From the NCBI GenBank assembly GCA_022448265.1, contig JAKVCC010000014.1, forward strand, positions 1 through 64,000: DNA of 64,000 nt, read 5' to 3'. Shown piece after piece: positions 16,693 through 28,500 of this stretch (the first letter of the stretch is position 1; the number at the start of each line of letters is the position of its first letter). Source of the stretch: Pirellulales bacterium. GTDB taxonomy: Bacteria > Planctomycetota > Planctomycetia > Pirellulales > Lacipirellulaceae. Position numbers and translations under genes: made by a program. The notes under the pieces are model-generated. The model ran no database searches. It was not told the DNA's origin and saw nothing but the letters and a program-made list of their open reading frames with translations.

Positions 16693-19020
16693 TTAGATGT
16701 CGTGCGAACCGTTTGAGTTTTCAATCATCTTAACTGTCAACGGGGATGGCATATCAAGATGCACGTCGCTCTGCGGAAAGGCAATGACGATGCCTTCTTC
16801 GCGGAATAGCTGATCGATCCGGAATCGAACTGCGCTTTCAACTTGCAATTGGTCCATTATGACCCGCATATGCATCCAAAAATGCACCTCGAATATGAGT
16901 GCACTGTTTCCAAAGCTTTTGAACAAAATGATCGGTGGTGGGTCCTTGGCAACGCGACCAGTTTCAACCGCTGCTCGACGCAGGAGCTGGGTCACCGTCA
17001 CGGTCGGAGAACCGTAGGCGACACCTACGTCGACGAAGGTGCGCACCTTGTTACTCGAAAGCGTAAAGTTGATGACATTGCCCTGCAGGAAGGAGCTGTT
17101 GGGGACAATGATTTCCAAGTTGCTACCGGTACGCACCCGCGTGCTGCGGGCACCAATGTGCTCAATATTTCCGTAAAAGTCGTTTATCTGCACGAGATCG
17201 CCAACTTTTACCGGGCGCTCGGCCATCAGCACCAGACCGCTGATGAAATTATTGATGATGTTTTGGCTGCCAAAACCGATGCCCAATGCAACGGCACCCC
17301 CCAAGACAGTAAATGCGGTCAATGGGACTTTGGCTACGTTGAGCGCAAACAGCCCAAACATGACAAGCAGTGTGTAGTAGAACAGCGATTGAATCGTCGC
17401 TGACGCACTGGGGTCGATATCGAGCCGACGGAGTACCTGGCGACGCAAGGCTCTACTCAAGGCTTTCGACACGAACAGGCCTGCCAAGAGGACGAGTAGG
17501 GCTGTCAGCACTTTTTGTACGGTAACTGACCTGTCCCCAAACGAAGTTAACTCGAAGTGCCAAACTTTGCCAATGAGATTCCAGAGGTCTGACAAACGAT
17601 CTTTGGCAGTGACTGCCAGAGAGTCACTTTGCATTTCACCCAGTAGCTTGCGATCCAATCGCATGCTCGCTCGGATGCTGCTTAGGTTTTGTTCCTCTGT
17701 CTCCTGCAAGATGCGCAGGCTGGTGATCTGCTGCTTAATCCAGTTGGCGTCGGTAGATTGCTGGGAGACTTCCTTTTGACGCTCCTTCAAAGGTGTGAGA
17801 TCATTTCTCAGATCCTCGATTTTCTCGATTGCGGCCTGTTCCTCACGCCCCAATTGTCCGAGAGATTTTTCAGAGTCTTCAAGCCAATGCCTAATATCTT
17901 CGCGACTAGGCCGGCCGCTATAGATGTGCTGGCGGCGTTTCCAACTCTTGCGATCGGAGTCCAACCGCCCTAATCGTTCTTTCAGGATCTCCAAGCGGTC
18001 CTGGATCACCCGGATTCTTAGATCGTAAGCGGCAAGTTCTTCGTCCAATGCTGCACGATTGCCAGCGGAGTTTTTCAACTCCCGTTGCGCGCGGATCTTC
18101 CGAGCCTTTATCTCTTTGAGTTCTTCGTCGCCTGTCGCCTTCGTCTTGGCAATGTCGTTTTCCAGGTCGTCCTCACGACGATCAATGTCCATAAGTATTT
18201 CGTTGAGTTCCGCAGTGCCAAAGATGGCCCGCGTTCGCATGCGTGCAGCTCTTTCCTTCAGCAAATCAACCCGCAATCGTTGCCGGAGTACCTCTTGCTC
18301 AGCGTTATTTTTTTCTTCTTTGCGAAGTGCGGATAACTCTTCTGCAGCTTCGCTGAGAAGTTCGGCCTCTGCAAGTCGCTCTCCTAGTTGTTGCCGTAAG
18401 GCGTCGTTATCATTTTGCTCGACCTTTGCGAGACTTCGCCGGCGGGCGCTGCTCTGCTCCCTGGCTTCCTGCTGGGCTTGCTCAAATGCAGCGAGCGCCG
18501 TTTTTTCCTTGCGGACAATCCGCTCTAAGCGTCGCAATTCCGTTTCGAGTTCATTGCGCTCCTCATCAAGCCTGAGAAAGGTAATGCGTTCGCCTTCACT
18601 AAAACCGCGCCGAAGAAAGGCATCCAATCCCGCTTGCAGCTGCGATAGATCCGCCTTGTTTTTCTCTGCAACTTCTTGTTCGGTTGCATGTTGAGACAGG
18701 AGCGTCTCGATGCGCGTTAGCAACTCAACTTGGCGCGTTAGCGCGGCGGGCGGTTCAGTGGCTTGGTCAGATTCCATTTGTTGAATGCTCTGCTCAACAC
18801 GTTTCAGACGCTCGTTCACGTCCTTCCGTCGTTCCGCAACAGAGTTTGTTTCTTCTTGTTTTTCTGGGGCCTTTTTGGGTTTTGTAAGCTGAAGTGTCGG
18901 CGGGACCTGTGCCTGTGCCAGGTGCTCAGAAGAATAGAGCCAGCAGGTGGCGGCGACCGCCACTATGATGGCGGCAACGAACTTGCTAGTCCGGCGGTGG
19001 TGATTGATTTGGGTGAACAT
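16693..19020 (-). CDS. Large MscS-family mechanosensitive channel with periplasmic coiled coil
   Basis: The 775-residue protein has an N-terminal signal-like hydrophobic segment (about residues 14-33). Some 430 residues of heptad-rich, charged helix follow, then membrane helices starting near 485, and a C-terminal MscS domain. The pore helix region GGAVALGIGFGSQNIINNFI, the beta domain with VKVGDLVQI and IVPNSSFLQGNVINF are clear. The layout matches MscK/YjeP-type channels rather than the small MscS. It would release solutes on hypo-osmotic shock. It is a single gene, convergent with no other intact gene. Confidence 0.9.
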   Translation of the reverse strand: MFTQINHHRRTSKFVAAIIVAVAATCWLYSSEHLAQAQVPPTLQLTKPKKAPEKQEETNSVAERRKDVNERLKRVEQSIQQMESDQATEPPAALTRQVELLTRIETLLSQHATEQEVAEKNKADLSQLQAGLDAFLRRGFSEGERITFLRLDEERNELETELRRLERIVRKEKTALAAFEQAQQEAREQSSARRRSLAKVEQNDNDALRQQLGERLAEAELLSEAAEELSALRKEEKNNAEQEVLRQRLRVDLLKERAARMRTRAIFGTAELNEILMDIDRREDDLENDIAKTKATGDEELKEIKARKIRAQRELKNSAGNRAALDEELAAYDLRIRVIQDRLEILKERLGRLDSDRKSWKRRQHIYSGRPSREDIRHWLEDSEKSLGQLGREEQAAIEKIEDLRNDLTPLKERQKEVSQQSTDANWIKQQITSLRILQETEEQNLSSIRASMRLDRKLLGEMQSDSLAVTAKDRLSDLWNLIGKVWHFELTSFGDRSVTVQKVLTALLVLLAGLFVSKALSRALRRQVLRRLDIDPSASATIQSLFYYTLLVMFGLFALNVAKVPLTAFTVLGGAVALGIGFGSQNIINNFISGLVLMAERPVKVGDLVQINDFYGNIEHIGARSTRVRTGSNLEIIVPNSSFLQGNVINFTLSSNKVRTFVDVGVAYGSPTVTVTQLLRRAAVETGRVAKDPPPIILFKSFGNSALIFEVHFWMHMRVIMDQLQVESAVRFRIDQLFREEGIVIAFPQSDVHLDMPSPLTVKMIENSNGSHDI

Positions 19021-19679
19021 TTTTGGAGCTTGTTAGCGCAGGGTACCGTTTGATAACGGGCTGCAAGGCTTGCGGGCGGCGACAACTTAAAAGGATATCC
19101 GCAACCATCGCTGCCACAAACAGCAGCTACACCTTGGGCGCCGGGTACGGATCAAGCAGGCCCCTCGGCGTGAGGGGCGCCCTACTACTTATCCAGACTA
19201 ATTACAGATAGCTGGTTTGCAGAATGCAATCTTCTGAAGCGGATTCGATCGTAGTGGCTGGCGCAGTTGTAAGGCCCACTTTTGCTATGCAATGGGTTCT
19301 GGTCGGTAGGATAGGGGCTCATTCGTTTGCGGGGTGGGGCGAGGCAATTCTCGCGGTAATCTGCTCTGTAATCGCCACGGTATTCGCTACTGAACGAGTC
19401 ACTAGTGCGCGTGACCGCAATCATTGGAGGGGGCCCTCTTCCTAGCCACGCCTGAATTGGAGCCCCTTGTTTCCCTGCGACATCTCTGAATTTTTTTCTA
19501 ACGTCTTGTTCCAGACGCGTCGCATGCGCGGCTCGGCTTTCCCCTGGCCGCTCAATAAAGATGAGACCTGGGTATCCTTCACCCGCAAGGAGCCCTCCTG
19601 GCATCGCACGATTTGGGATGTCTAGTCACGTTTTTTGCAAAAGATCGTGTTGTGATCCAAGCAATTCCCAAATTTAGCG
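19021..19679. other. Long intergenic region between mscS and the 16S unit
   Basis: A 139-codon minus-strand frame (19185-19604) gives a Pro/Arg/Ser-rich translation without recognisable domains. I regard it as non-coding. No RNA gene is visible. Confidence 0.35.
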
Positions 19680-19811
19680 CTAGGTATTCAGGTTGACTGT
19701 GACGTTTTCAACGACTTCCATCATTTGTTTCTCGATCTCAAGTTGATGCTTTACGCGTGCGCCGATCATATTTGCGGAGACGAGCCGGTCGTCGGGAAGA
19801 GCGATCAAGCT
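19680..19811 (-). pseudogene. Possible C-terminal remnant of an unknown gene
   Basis: The minus strand reads SLIALPDDRLVSANMIGARV, then KHQLEIEKQMMEVVENVTVN and LNT before a TAG. It is a clean amphipathic stretch of 43 codons unlike the stop-rich frame before it. From the internal ATG it would be a 29-residue peptide. It could be a small ORF or the surviving tail of a larger gene. I cannot name a family. Confidence 0.3.
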
Positions 19812-20009
19812 CGTCGGCGTGCACGATTACAATTGCTATGTGATCTTTTGGGTGCGCCGTATAAGTATTTTGACGAACCGACTGGGGGGCTGTTTTGGTT
19901 CGTCTTGAGCAAGCCGTCAATTGCGGAGGGAATTTTCCGAAGGGGGCATCTGTGGCAGCCCCGTCCATGCGGCCGTGATCGATCCGACCAAGTTAGAGGA
20001 CTCGCGCGC

Positions 20010-20053
20010 AAAAAAAAACCCGGCACAGGAAGGCTAATCCCTGTACCGGGTTT
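20010..20053 (-). terminator. Intrinsic terminator of the 16S rRNA unit
   Basis: On the minus strand ACCCGGTACAGG pairs with CCTGTGCCGGGT with one mismatch, followed by nine U. It lies about 180 bases after the 16S 3' end and before any other gene, so it ends a 16S-only transcript. Confidence 0.85.
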
Positions 20054-20229
20054 CTCAATATCAATTCGGCAGTTGCTGTGCCCAGCCCCGAAAGGCCTGA
20101 CTCAGCCGACTTCTATGCCAATCACAAGGACTGTCCCCATTTATTGATTCAACCGTCACCGGTTGGAACCATTTCATCACCGTGTTGCCAGGAGACACCG
20201 AAGCGTTTCCCGGCCGATGACGTTCTAAT

Positions 20230-21780
<1,551 letters not shown>

Positions 21781-21803
21781 GAATATCCATTAAACAAAAT
21801 CGC

Positions 21804-21825
21804 CGTCGTCCGTGCGCCGAAACGC
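21804..21825 (-). other. Leader arm of a possible pre-16S processing stem
   Basis: Leader GCGUUUC (21819-21825) is complementary to trailer GAAACGC (20203-20209). Leader GACGACG (21804-21810) pairs at 6 of 7 positions with trailer CGUCAUC (20216-20222). The two helices are in the right order with small internal loops, which would bring the 16S ends together for RNase III-like cleavage. Confidence 0.45.
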
Positions 21826-21991
21826 CTAGAGTGATGCGACAAGTTCAACAAGCCAATTAAAGTGCTTGAAGGCCAAGAGATGCTTTCACCCTCTAGGGGC
21901 AAATCCATCGCTCAGCCGTACAGTCTTGTGCTGGCAAACTCAAGAAATTGATACAAAGATCAATTCTTAAATTGATAGAAGTCACTAACCG

Positions 21992-22006
21992 AATTGTCAA
22001 AGAGCG
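21992..22006 (-). promoter_or_regulatory. boxA-like rRNA antitermination site
   Basis: The minus strand reads CGCTCTTTGACAATT, close to the boxA consensus TGCTCTTTAACAATT of bacterial rRNA leaders, where NusB/NusE load to prevent premature termination. It lies about 215 bases upstream of the 16S 5' end. Confidence 0.75.
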
Positions 22007-22182
22007 AAAAATAAGCTCGCCATGTTTCATGACTCATTTTCATGATCTAAAGGACCACGATTTCAGAGTCACGACCCGCAAAACATAACCAATATGCAGT
22101 TTGCACGCGAACGGCAATCCACACAAGATAGACCCAGCGGGCCGACCCAAAGGCCGTGTTTTACGGTTGGCTGAGACCCGCA

Positions 22183-22210
22183 ATTCTACCCATCCTTTGG
22201 GTGCTGTCAA
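22183..22210 (-). promoter_or_regulatory. Strong sigma70-type promoter of the 16S unit
   Basis: The minus strand reads TTGACA (22205-22210), 16 bases, then TAGAAT (22183-22188). This is a perfect -35 and a 5-of-6 -10. Start would be near 22176, giving a leader of about 400 bases that contains boxA. Confidence 0.7.
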
Positions 22211-22741
22211 CGGCCTTTGGCGAAACTACCCAGAACCAGTCGGAAATCTGTTGGACCCGTCGGAATCTGGGCGGCCATTGCCTCGACGCAATGTATGGCT
22301 GCTGGTGCTGCTCGCGCGGGAAAGGTTGTTAGTGTGACGTAGGCGGGGCCCGGTCGTCGCCGGTGAGAATCGGCTTAACTTCATCGCGCTGTAGCGATAA
22401 GCTGGTGTTATACGCAGATACAGTGAATCTCTGCGGCCACCTCCCCGCAGCAGTCCTTCGTTCTTTCAGTTTTGCCGGGGCACGGTGCATAAGCGGGCGA
22501 GAAAACCTGGTAGGGTGCTAGACGGACTGGGCCAATTGGTACCCTGGGGTTCGGGGATGGGCCATTGATGTGTATTGCAAGTTAATTCTTTGGTAAGTCT
22601 TCTTGTGCAAGCAGGACAATCGCGGACGCGCTTCCTGCAAGGGATTAGGCTAGGTGCGGTGAATGTGGGGGAGTGTGAGCGGTTTGTACTGGAAACGGTT
22701 GGTTTTTTTCAATGGAGCGACGTGAATGGGTGGGCTTAAGC
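22211..22741. other. Intergenic region between the 16S promoter and aroH
   Basis: No gene, RNA or repeat is apparent. It holds the divergent upstream regions of the rRNA unit and aroH. Confidence 0.4.
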
Positions 22742-23167
22742 ATGATCTGTAGGGGTGTCAGAGGGGCAACCACCGTCTTGCATAACGACCGCGAGGAAAT
22801 CCTTTCCGCTACGCGCCAGCTCCTGGCACTTTTGATCCGTCGGAACGGAATCGAGCCTACCGACGTGGCTAGCGCGATCTTTACCACAACTCCCGATATC
22901 GACGCTGAATTTCCGGCCTTGGCAGCCCGCCAGCTACGCTGGCTCGACGTCCCGCTGCTTTGCGGACACGAGATCGCCGTACCCGGGGGACTGCCCCTCT
23001 GTATTCGGGTGCTGATTCACTGGAATACCGACAAAGAGCAAGGCGAGATCCAGCACGTCTACGTTCGCGATGCAAAGCGGTTACGGCCTGACCTTTCCAA
23101 ACTTCCGCCCGTGGATTGGGAGGAACTGGAGCAGTGGATTAGCGAGCAGACCGGGGCCGACGTGTAA
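22742..23167 (+). CDS. aroH: Chorismate mutase, AroH type
   Basis: This enzyme converts chorismate to prephenate for phenylalanine and tyrosine synthesis. The 141-residue product has the monofunctional AroH fold marks: RGVRGATTV at the N-terminus, the [20 protein letters not shown] active-site stretch (Arg and Cys of the trimer interface), and [12 protein letters not shown] near the C-terminus. The ATG at 22742 gives the family N-terminus. A start 30 bases upstream is open but adds unrelated residues. It is a single gene, convergent with tRNA-Leu(CAG). Confidence 0.9.
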   Translation: MICRGVRGATTVLHNDREEILSATRQLLALLIRRNGIEPTDVASAIFTTTPDIDAEFPALAARQLRWLDVPLLCGHEIAVPGGLPLCIRVLIHWNTDKEQGEIQHVYVRDAKRLRPDLSKLPPVDWEELEQWISEQTGADV

Positions 23168-23273
23168 GACTCTGTGGCGGCCGGCTCTTTCAGAAAACAG
23201 GCCGTTCGGTATGTCTGTAGAAACAGCTGCTACAGCGGCGCCGTTGCCTCCCAAGGGCCGCACGTCGAACCAA

Positions 23274-23358
23274 TACCGGAGAGAGGATTTGAACCTCCAC
23301 GCCCATTACGGGCACATGGACCTGAACCATGCGCGTCTGCCAATTCCGCCACTCCGGC
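23274..23358 (-). tRNA. tRNA-Leu (anticodon CAG)
   Basis: An 85-nt class II tRNA on the minus strand has acceptor stem GCCGGAG/CTCCGGT, discriminator A, D-arm GGCGGAATTGGCAGACGC, and anticodon stem CATGG/CCATG with loop TTCAGGT presenting CAG. It also has a long variable arm and T-loop TTCAAAT. CCA is not encoded. It reads CUG. Confidence 0.95.
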
Positions 23359-23535
23359 TGAGCGACTGTCTATTTGGGCACAATGCCAAAATTGAGAAAG
23401 ATTTGCAAGAGGAGGCTAGAGGAAAAGGGATATGGGCCCATTGTAGCCATCATGCTCCGCATGATGATCGTAGTCGTGCAGTGATGAACGGAGCGATCGG
23501 TAAACCCTAGCACCCGGCGGCTAGCTCCCCGCGTT

Positions 23536-23919
23536 TCAATATCTGGTCATCTCGTGATCGACCTCGCAGGCCCAGGCGTCGATGCCGCCGGCCATAGACT
23601 GGGCATGGGAAAGTCCCTGCCCACGCAGCCATGTAGCCGCCTGTGCGCTCCGCTGGCCATGATGGCAGTAGACGACCAGGGGTTGCTGCTGGCCGGCCAG
23701 CTCCTGCCCCCGTTCCAATAGCTCGCTCATGGGCAGCCGGTAAGCACCTTCGATCGCCACCAAGGCCTGTTCGTCGGGTTCTCGGCAGTCCACTAGTAGA
23801 AAGTCTTTGGCCTGGGTGCGCCAGTTGCGGACTTCGGTGCATGAAATTTCTAACGGAATGGGGGGCAAGGCATTGTCCGGCGGCTTGAGAAAAGGGGATG
23901 AACAGGCGGTAGGCCTCAT
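23536..23919 (-). CDS. Rhodanese-like domain protein
   Basis: The 127-residue protein is a single rhodanese domain with LLVDCREPDE, the active-site cysteine loop VVYCHHGQRS (Cys near residue 83), and MAGGIDAWA at the C-terminal end. Such domains transfer sulfane sulfur or bind it. The frame is open to 23985, but that extension runs into a terminator hairpin, so the ATG at 23919, downstream of the terminator, is the likely start. It is separate from the DUF1559 gene before it. Confidence 0.85.
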   Translation of the reverse strand: MRPTACSSPFLKPPDNALPPIPLEISCTEVRNWRTQAKDFLLVDCREPDEQALVAIEGAYRLPMSELLERGQELAGQQQPLVVYCHHGQRSAQAATWLRGQGLSHAQSMAGGIDAWACEVDHEMTRY

Positions 23920-23943
23920 TTGAACGCTACGCGCGCTGGCGTC

Positions 23944-23975
23944 AAAAAAAGCCGCCGGGCAAACTGCCCGGCGGC
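23944..23975 (-). terminator. Intrinsic terminator after the first DUF1559 gene
   Basis: The minus strand has an 11-bp GC-rich perfect stem (GCCGCCGGGCA and TGCCCGGCGGC) with a GTT loop and seven U. It lies 38 bases after the DUF1559 stop codon and fixes the rhodanese start downstream. Confidence 0.92.
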
Positions 23976-24013
23976 GGGTTAGCATTTTTCCAGTCGGCCA
24001 GGCTTTGCCTGTC

Positions 24014-25273
24014 CTACAACGAGATCACTTCGCTGCCCGCGCGCGTGACCTGGTGCAGATACGTATCCCGATCGATAGACTCATCGACCGATTCGACGTG
24101 GGCATCGCCAAAGCAGTGCAGCACGACGCCTGGATGGGCGCTGCTGGGGCCATACCAGCGACTGCCTTCGCCACCACCACCAGTATCCGAAGCATGCGCA
24201 AACGGATTCTGATAGAAGTAGGCCGAGCCAGATGGGAGCGGGGCTTGGTTACCACCGTCTTGCGCCTGATCACCGCCATTACGCTTGACGTCCGAACCGA
24301 TGTTGAGGGCCGTTTGGCCGTCGTTGGCAGTAGGATCACCGGGTTCCCCCCAGCTGAGCATTTTGGGTTGCCCCGAGACATTGCTGAATTTTGAAATTTG
24401 ACCGGGTCCATCAGGATCGGCCGCGACAACATAGGACGACAGCCCGCTCACCCAAGAGGCAAATCGCTCCTCGCGTGACTCGGTGAACAAGAAGGTATTG
24501 GAAGTGCCGTCACGAATTCCCGCGAACGTTACGCCCCGGGGACGGCGGCGGAGTTGGAAGATGCTGGTGGCCTGGTTTTCCGGGGCCGCCGTGGCCGTAT
24601 TCCCGACAGCGACCAGAATTCCCAGACCTGACTGCGCTTTGGGCGCGCCTGGATAGAGTGATCCGCTGGTCCCGCCGCCTGGATCACTAGCTTGTCTATC
24701 AGCATCTGCATTGTAATGCGTGGATGGGAGGGCTACATAGTTGCCCACCTTCGCCTTTTCACCATTCGCCAGAGCGCCGGACTTCGTGTCATCGCTGCCT
24801 GGATAACTGGGGCATACGTAGGCCTCCATCCGCTGGCCGAACACGAAGCTTTCGAAACCGGTTTTATTTTGGTCCACAACGATCGGCTGGGGGGCGAACG
24901 GACTCGCTTTGAGGTTGTTAGAAGACTCGTTCGACTTCGCGCGGTCGTAGATGTTTTTATTTTCCATTTCAGGCAAAATCTGAAACAGCCAACTGTAGCC
25001 ATCGAATTCGCTGCCTGCTATCGGTGGCGCAGGGATCGCATCGCCGTAGAAAAAGCCCGTTGACAGTACGGGAAACTCCTCCTTGCGGCGATCGGCGAAA
25101 TTGTGCAAGGCCAGACCAATTTGCTTCATGTTGTTCAGGCACGAATTGCGCCGGGCCGCCTCCCGGGCCGCCTGAACGGCAGGTAGGAGTAGGGCCACCA
25201 AGACGCCGATGATGGCAATCACCACCAGCAGTTCGACGAGGGTGAAACCTCGACATTCTCGTTTTACACCCAT
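24014..25273 (-). CDS. DUF1559 prepilin-like protein, copy 1
   Basis: The 419-residue product begins [18 protein letters not shown], the type IV prepilin cleavage/methylation signal (G then FTLVE). The hydrophobic helix [13 protein letters not shown] and [11 protein letters not shown] follow, the hallmark of planctomycete DUF1559 proteins. The C-terminal region has [14 protein letters not shown], the H-x9-DG-like motif in altered form (DAH rather than DG). These proteins are exported and processed like pseudopilins, and their role is unknown. Copy 2 (29507-30760) is near identical in the N-terminal 70 residues and in several later blocks. It has its own promoter at 25521-25550 and a terminator at 23944. 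Confidence 0.93.
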   Translation of the reverse strand: MGVKRECRGFTLVELLVVIAIIGVLVALLLPAVQAAREAARRNSCLNNMKQIGLALHNFADRRKEEFPVLSTGFFYGDAIPAPPIAGSEFDGYSWLFQILPEMENKNIYDRAKSNESSNNLKASPFAPQPIVVDQNKTGFESFVFGQRMEAYVCPSYPGSDDTKSGALANGEKAKVGNYVALPSTHYNADADRQASDPGGGTSGSLYPGAPKAQSGLGILVAVGNTATAAPENQATSIFQLRRRPRGVTFAGIRDGTSNTFLFTESREERFASWVSGLSSYVVAADPDGPGQISKFSNVSGQPKMLSWGEPGDPTANDGQTALNIGSDVKRNGGDQAQDGGNQAPLPSGSAYFYQNPFAHASDTGGGGEGSRWYGPSSAHPGVVLHCFGDAHVESVDESIDRDTYLHQVTRAGSEVISL

Positions 25274-25520
25274 TTTGATGCCTCTTTCTCAAACGGAAAA
25301 CGGAAATAAAGAAATAAAATGCAACGAAATTAAGTCCCGCCCAATAAAAGCGGCAACAAAAAATAATTCTCGCCAAATAAAGGCGTGTCACCCCTATTCA
25401 GTGGATTCAATACGGCCCAGCTTGCCCAGAGTTATCCAAAGTCACACGGTTGACCGAAGCCGAGGACTGGAAAACGGGTTCGTCCAGGTTCCAAGTTAAG
25501 GGGGACTGAATTACCTTAAT

Positions 25521-25550
25521 AGTCTACGCAAAAAGGGGTTGCGCTGTCAA
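25521..25550 (-). promoter_or_regulatory. Promoter of DUF1559 copy 1
   Basis: The minus strand has TTGACA (25545-25550), an 18-base spacer and TAGACT (25521-25526). The same layout occurs before copy 2 at 30995-31024. Transcription would run through a leader of about 240 bases. The -35 box overlaps the 5' end of the addB frame. Confidence 0.65.
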
Positions 25551-25589
25551 TATTCCCGATTTCATGGCCTAGCGGGTCCGTTTTCCTTC

Positions 25590-28500
25590 ATGATGGACCA
25601 TACCTTTGAACAAACCCCGATGAACACCACGAGCACCGACGCGGAAGTGCAACTGTTGGCAGGTCTGCCCCGGACGGGGAAGACCGATCGCCTGCTCAGT
25701 GCCTACGGAGCGTTTCTCGAACAGTGGCAGCGGAATATGGCCTCGCCGGGCGGCCTCTGGATTGGTCCCGCGCAGGTCAGCGTCGACCGGGTGCGCAGCG
25801 GGCTGGTCGATGCCACACAGGTAGCGCTCTTTGAACCCCAGGTTTTTACTTTTGCCAGTTTCGCCCAGTGGGTGATCGCCGATAGCGGTCAGCGGATTCG
25901 CCCTATCTCGTCTTTGCAGAAACGTAAGATTTTGCAATGGGTGGTTGGCGAGGCGATCGCCGCGGGTAAATTCTCGCATTTTGGTCCGGTGGCCAGTACG
26001 CCCGGGTTTTTAGGCCTGGTCGATGAGCGCATTGTCCAGCTCAAACGGGCGGATATCTGGCCGGAAGATTTTTCCCGACTTGCCCGCAGTGGGCGCGACA
26101 AGGATCTGGCAGCGCTTTACGCAGCCTATCAGCGACGGCTGAAGGAGGACGAGCTGTACGATGCCGAGGGACGGTTTTGGGCAGCGCGCGAGATTATTTC
26201 GTCGCACCCGGACGAGCCTCGTTACTTTTTTGGCCACGTCGTAGTGGACGGCTTTAGCGACTTCACTAGCGCCCAAGTTGACATTTTGCGCCTGTTGGCA
26301 GCACGGTCCCGTTGCCTGCAGATCTCACTGACGTTAGAGCCGGCTGCTCTGGACTCGCGTGATGCGTCCCTGGGGAGGGCGCTGCTGATGCGTAAAACGG
26401 GCCACACGCTGGCGCGCTTGCGGGAGGTGTTGCCCCAGGCGGTCGTTGAGTTTCAACAGCCCCGTACGGCCCTCGCGCCAGCATTCCAGCACCTGCGATC
26501 CAAGCTCTTCGAGGATGCCGATGTGGTGCCACGTTTCGCCGGCCCGGTCACGGGGCTGGGAATTATCGCAGCTGCCGGCGAACAGGGCGAGGTCGAGGAG
26601 GTGGCCAGCCGGGTCAAGACATTGTTGCAAGGTGGGCAAGTTAGCCCCGCAGACATCCTTGTGGTTCTTCCTCAGCCGCGCCACCATGCCCGGCGGGTAG
26701 GCGAAGTTTTCCGCGAGTTCGAGATCCCGCATGCTGTGGATGCGCCGGAGCGTCTGAACACGGCACCCCTGCTGCGTCAGCTCAGCGGACTGGTGCGATT
26801 GCACCTGGAGGACTGGCCCTTCCGGGAGCTTTTGGGTGTGGTCGGCAATCGCACGATTTCCTTGTTCGATGATGTGGCGAGCCTGGGCGGTGCCGGCGAG
26901 CAAACCAGGATTGCAATTGAGAAGTGCTTGCGATTGGCCCAATTGCCGAGCGGCCGACAATCGCTATTGCAACAATTAGGTACATGGGCTGCGGCGGATG
27001 GGCCGGAGGCGGTCGACAACCGGCTCGCTACTGACGCACGTGTCGCATTGGAAAAACTGGAGCAGTTGTCCGCGCTTTTGGCGGCCTTGCCGGAGCGGGC
27101 CACCTGGCAAGATTGGCTCGTGGCTCTTGAAAGGCTGCTTGCCGGCTTGGGCTTGCTACCCTTGTCTGGGCAGGGCGCTCGACAAATGGCCGATTCGACC
27201 GAGTGCTGGAAAAGGTTGCAGAACGGGCTGCGTTCTATCACGGCGGTCGAGCGCAAAACAGGCGATACGGCTGGGCATCGTCTTGCCGAAGTACGGGAGA
27301 CGCTCGAGTTCATCGGCCGAAATCTGTACAGGGCAAAGTCGCCGGACCCGGTGGGGCGGGTCCGCGTGCTGAGCGCGGAGACAGCGCGTCACGTGAGTGC
27401 CAAGCACGTTTTTATACTAGGCCTCGGCGAACAGGCATTTGCCCTGCGGGATACGGGCGCGGGCGATGGGATTGCGGCTGCCCACGATGACCGTGAGTCG
27501 CAGGGTGGGCTGAATGGCCAGAGCGAATTGATGCTGCTCTTCTACGAACTTGTCGCGCGGGCTACTGGCAGTTTAACGCTCAGCTACGCGGCCCTCGATA
27601 GCAAGGGGCAGCCCTTGCTTCCCAGTCCGATGCTGACCGAGCTGGAGCGCTGTTTCGGGGTGGCGCCGGTTCCCATAACAACGATGTCATTTGGAGAAAC
27701 GCAGGGCAGCGAGGCCAATCCGCTGAGTGATAGGCAATGGCGCAGGCAGGCCGTTGGGGCCGCGTTGGAGGAGAGGCCGCGCTGGCTCGCCGGTTTAACG
27801 GCAGCGTCTGGTACAGGGGCGACAGGAGCTGCCATCCTAGACGGGATGGCGTGTGTTGCGCAGCGGGCCAAGCGAGAATGCTTTGGCTCTTGGGAGGGAT
27901 TGCTGCTCAGCGAAAAGGCGCAAGCGACGCTTGCTGACCATTTCGACGCGAGTCATCTTTGGAGCCCAAGCCAGTTGGAAGTCTACGCCACTTGTCCTTT
28001 TCGCTTCTTCTCAGAGCAGTTATTGGGCCTGGAACCGCTGGCTGAATTTGCGGTGCGCGGCGATGCGGCTCGCCGCGGAAGTTTACTTCACCAGGTACTC
28101 GCGGCAGTCCACCAGCATGGGCGGACAGACGGACCAGTCATCGAGAAGGATGATTTCGAAGCGGAACTGGTCGCGCGATTTCTCGAGGCCCTGCAAGCCG
28201 CGGTGGAGGCGGCGCCGCGAGTTGGATTGGAGCACTGCCTTCAGGAAATTCAGCGGCGGGAGATCGCTGCCTGGGCATCCGGCTTTGCGCAGCAGGAAAA
28301 AGCCTATCGGGCTCTGTGGGACGAGTGGGACGAGCCGCCACGACCCGCGCACCTTGAAGTGCGGTTTGGCCCAAGAGTGCGCGCTGACGCGCAGACCAGC
28401 CTCGACTCACAAACCGACTCCGACGGTGCGTCGACACCCGAGCCCTTTGAACTTGACTTGGGCAGTGAGCGGATACGGCTGACCGCGCAGATTGATCGCA

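Noticed and set aside
19185-19604. 139-codon minus-strand frame near the 16S unit
   Set aside because: Translation is low-complexity and matches nothing I recognise.
23536-23985. Longer rhodanese start at 23985
   Set aside because: The extension overlaps a strong terminator, so the downstream ATG is used.
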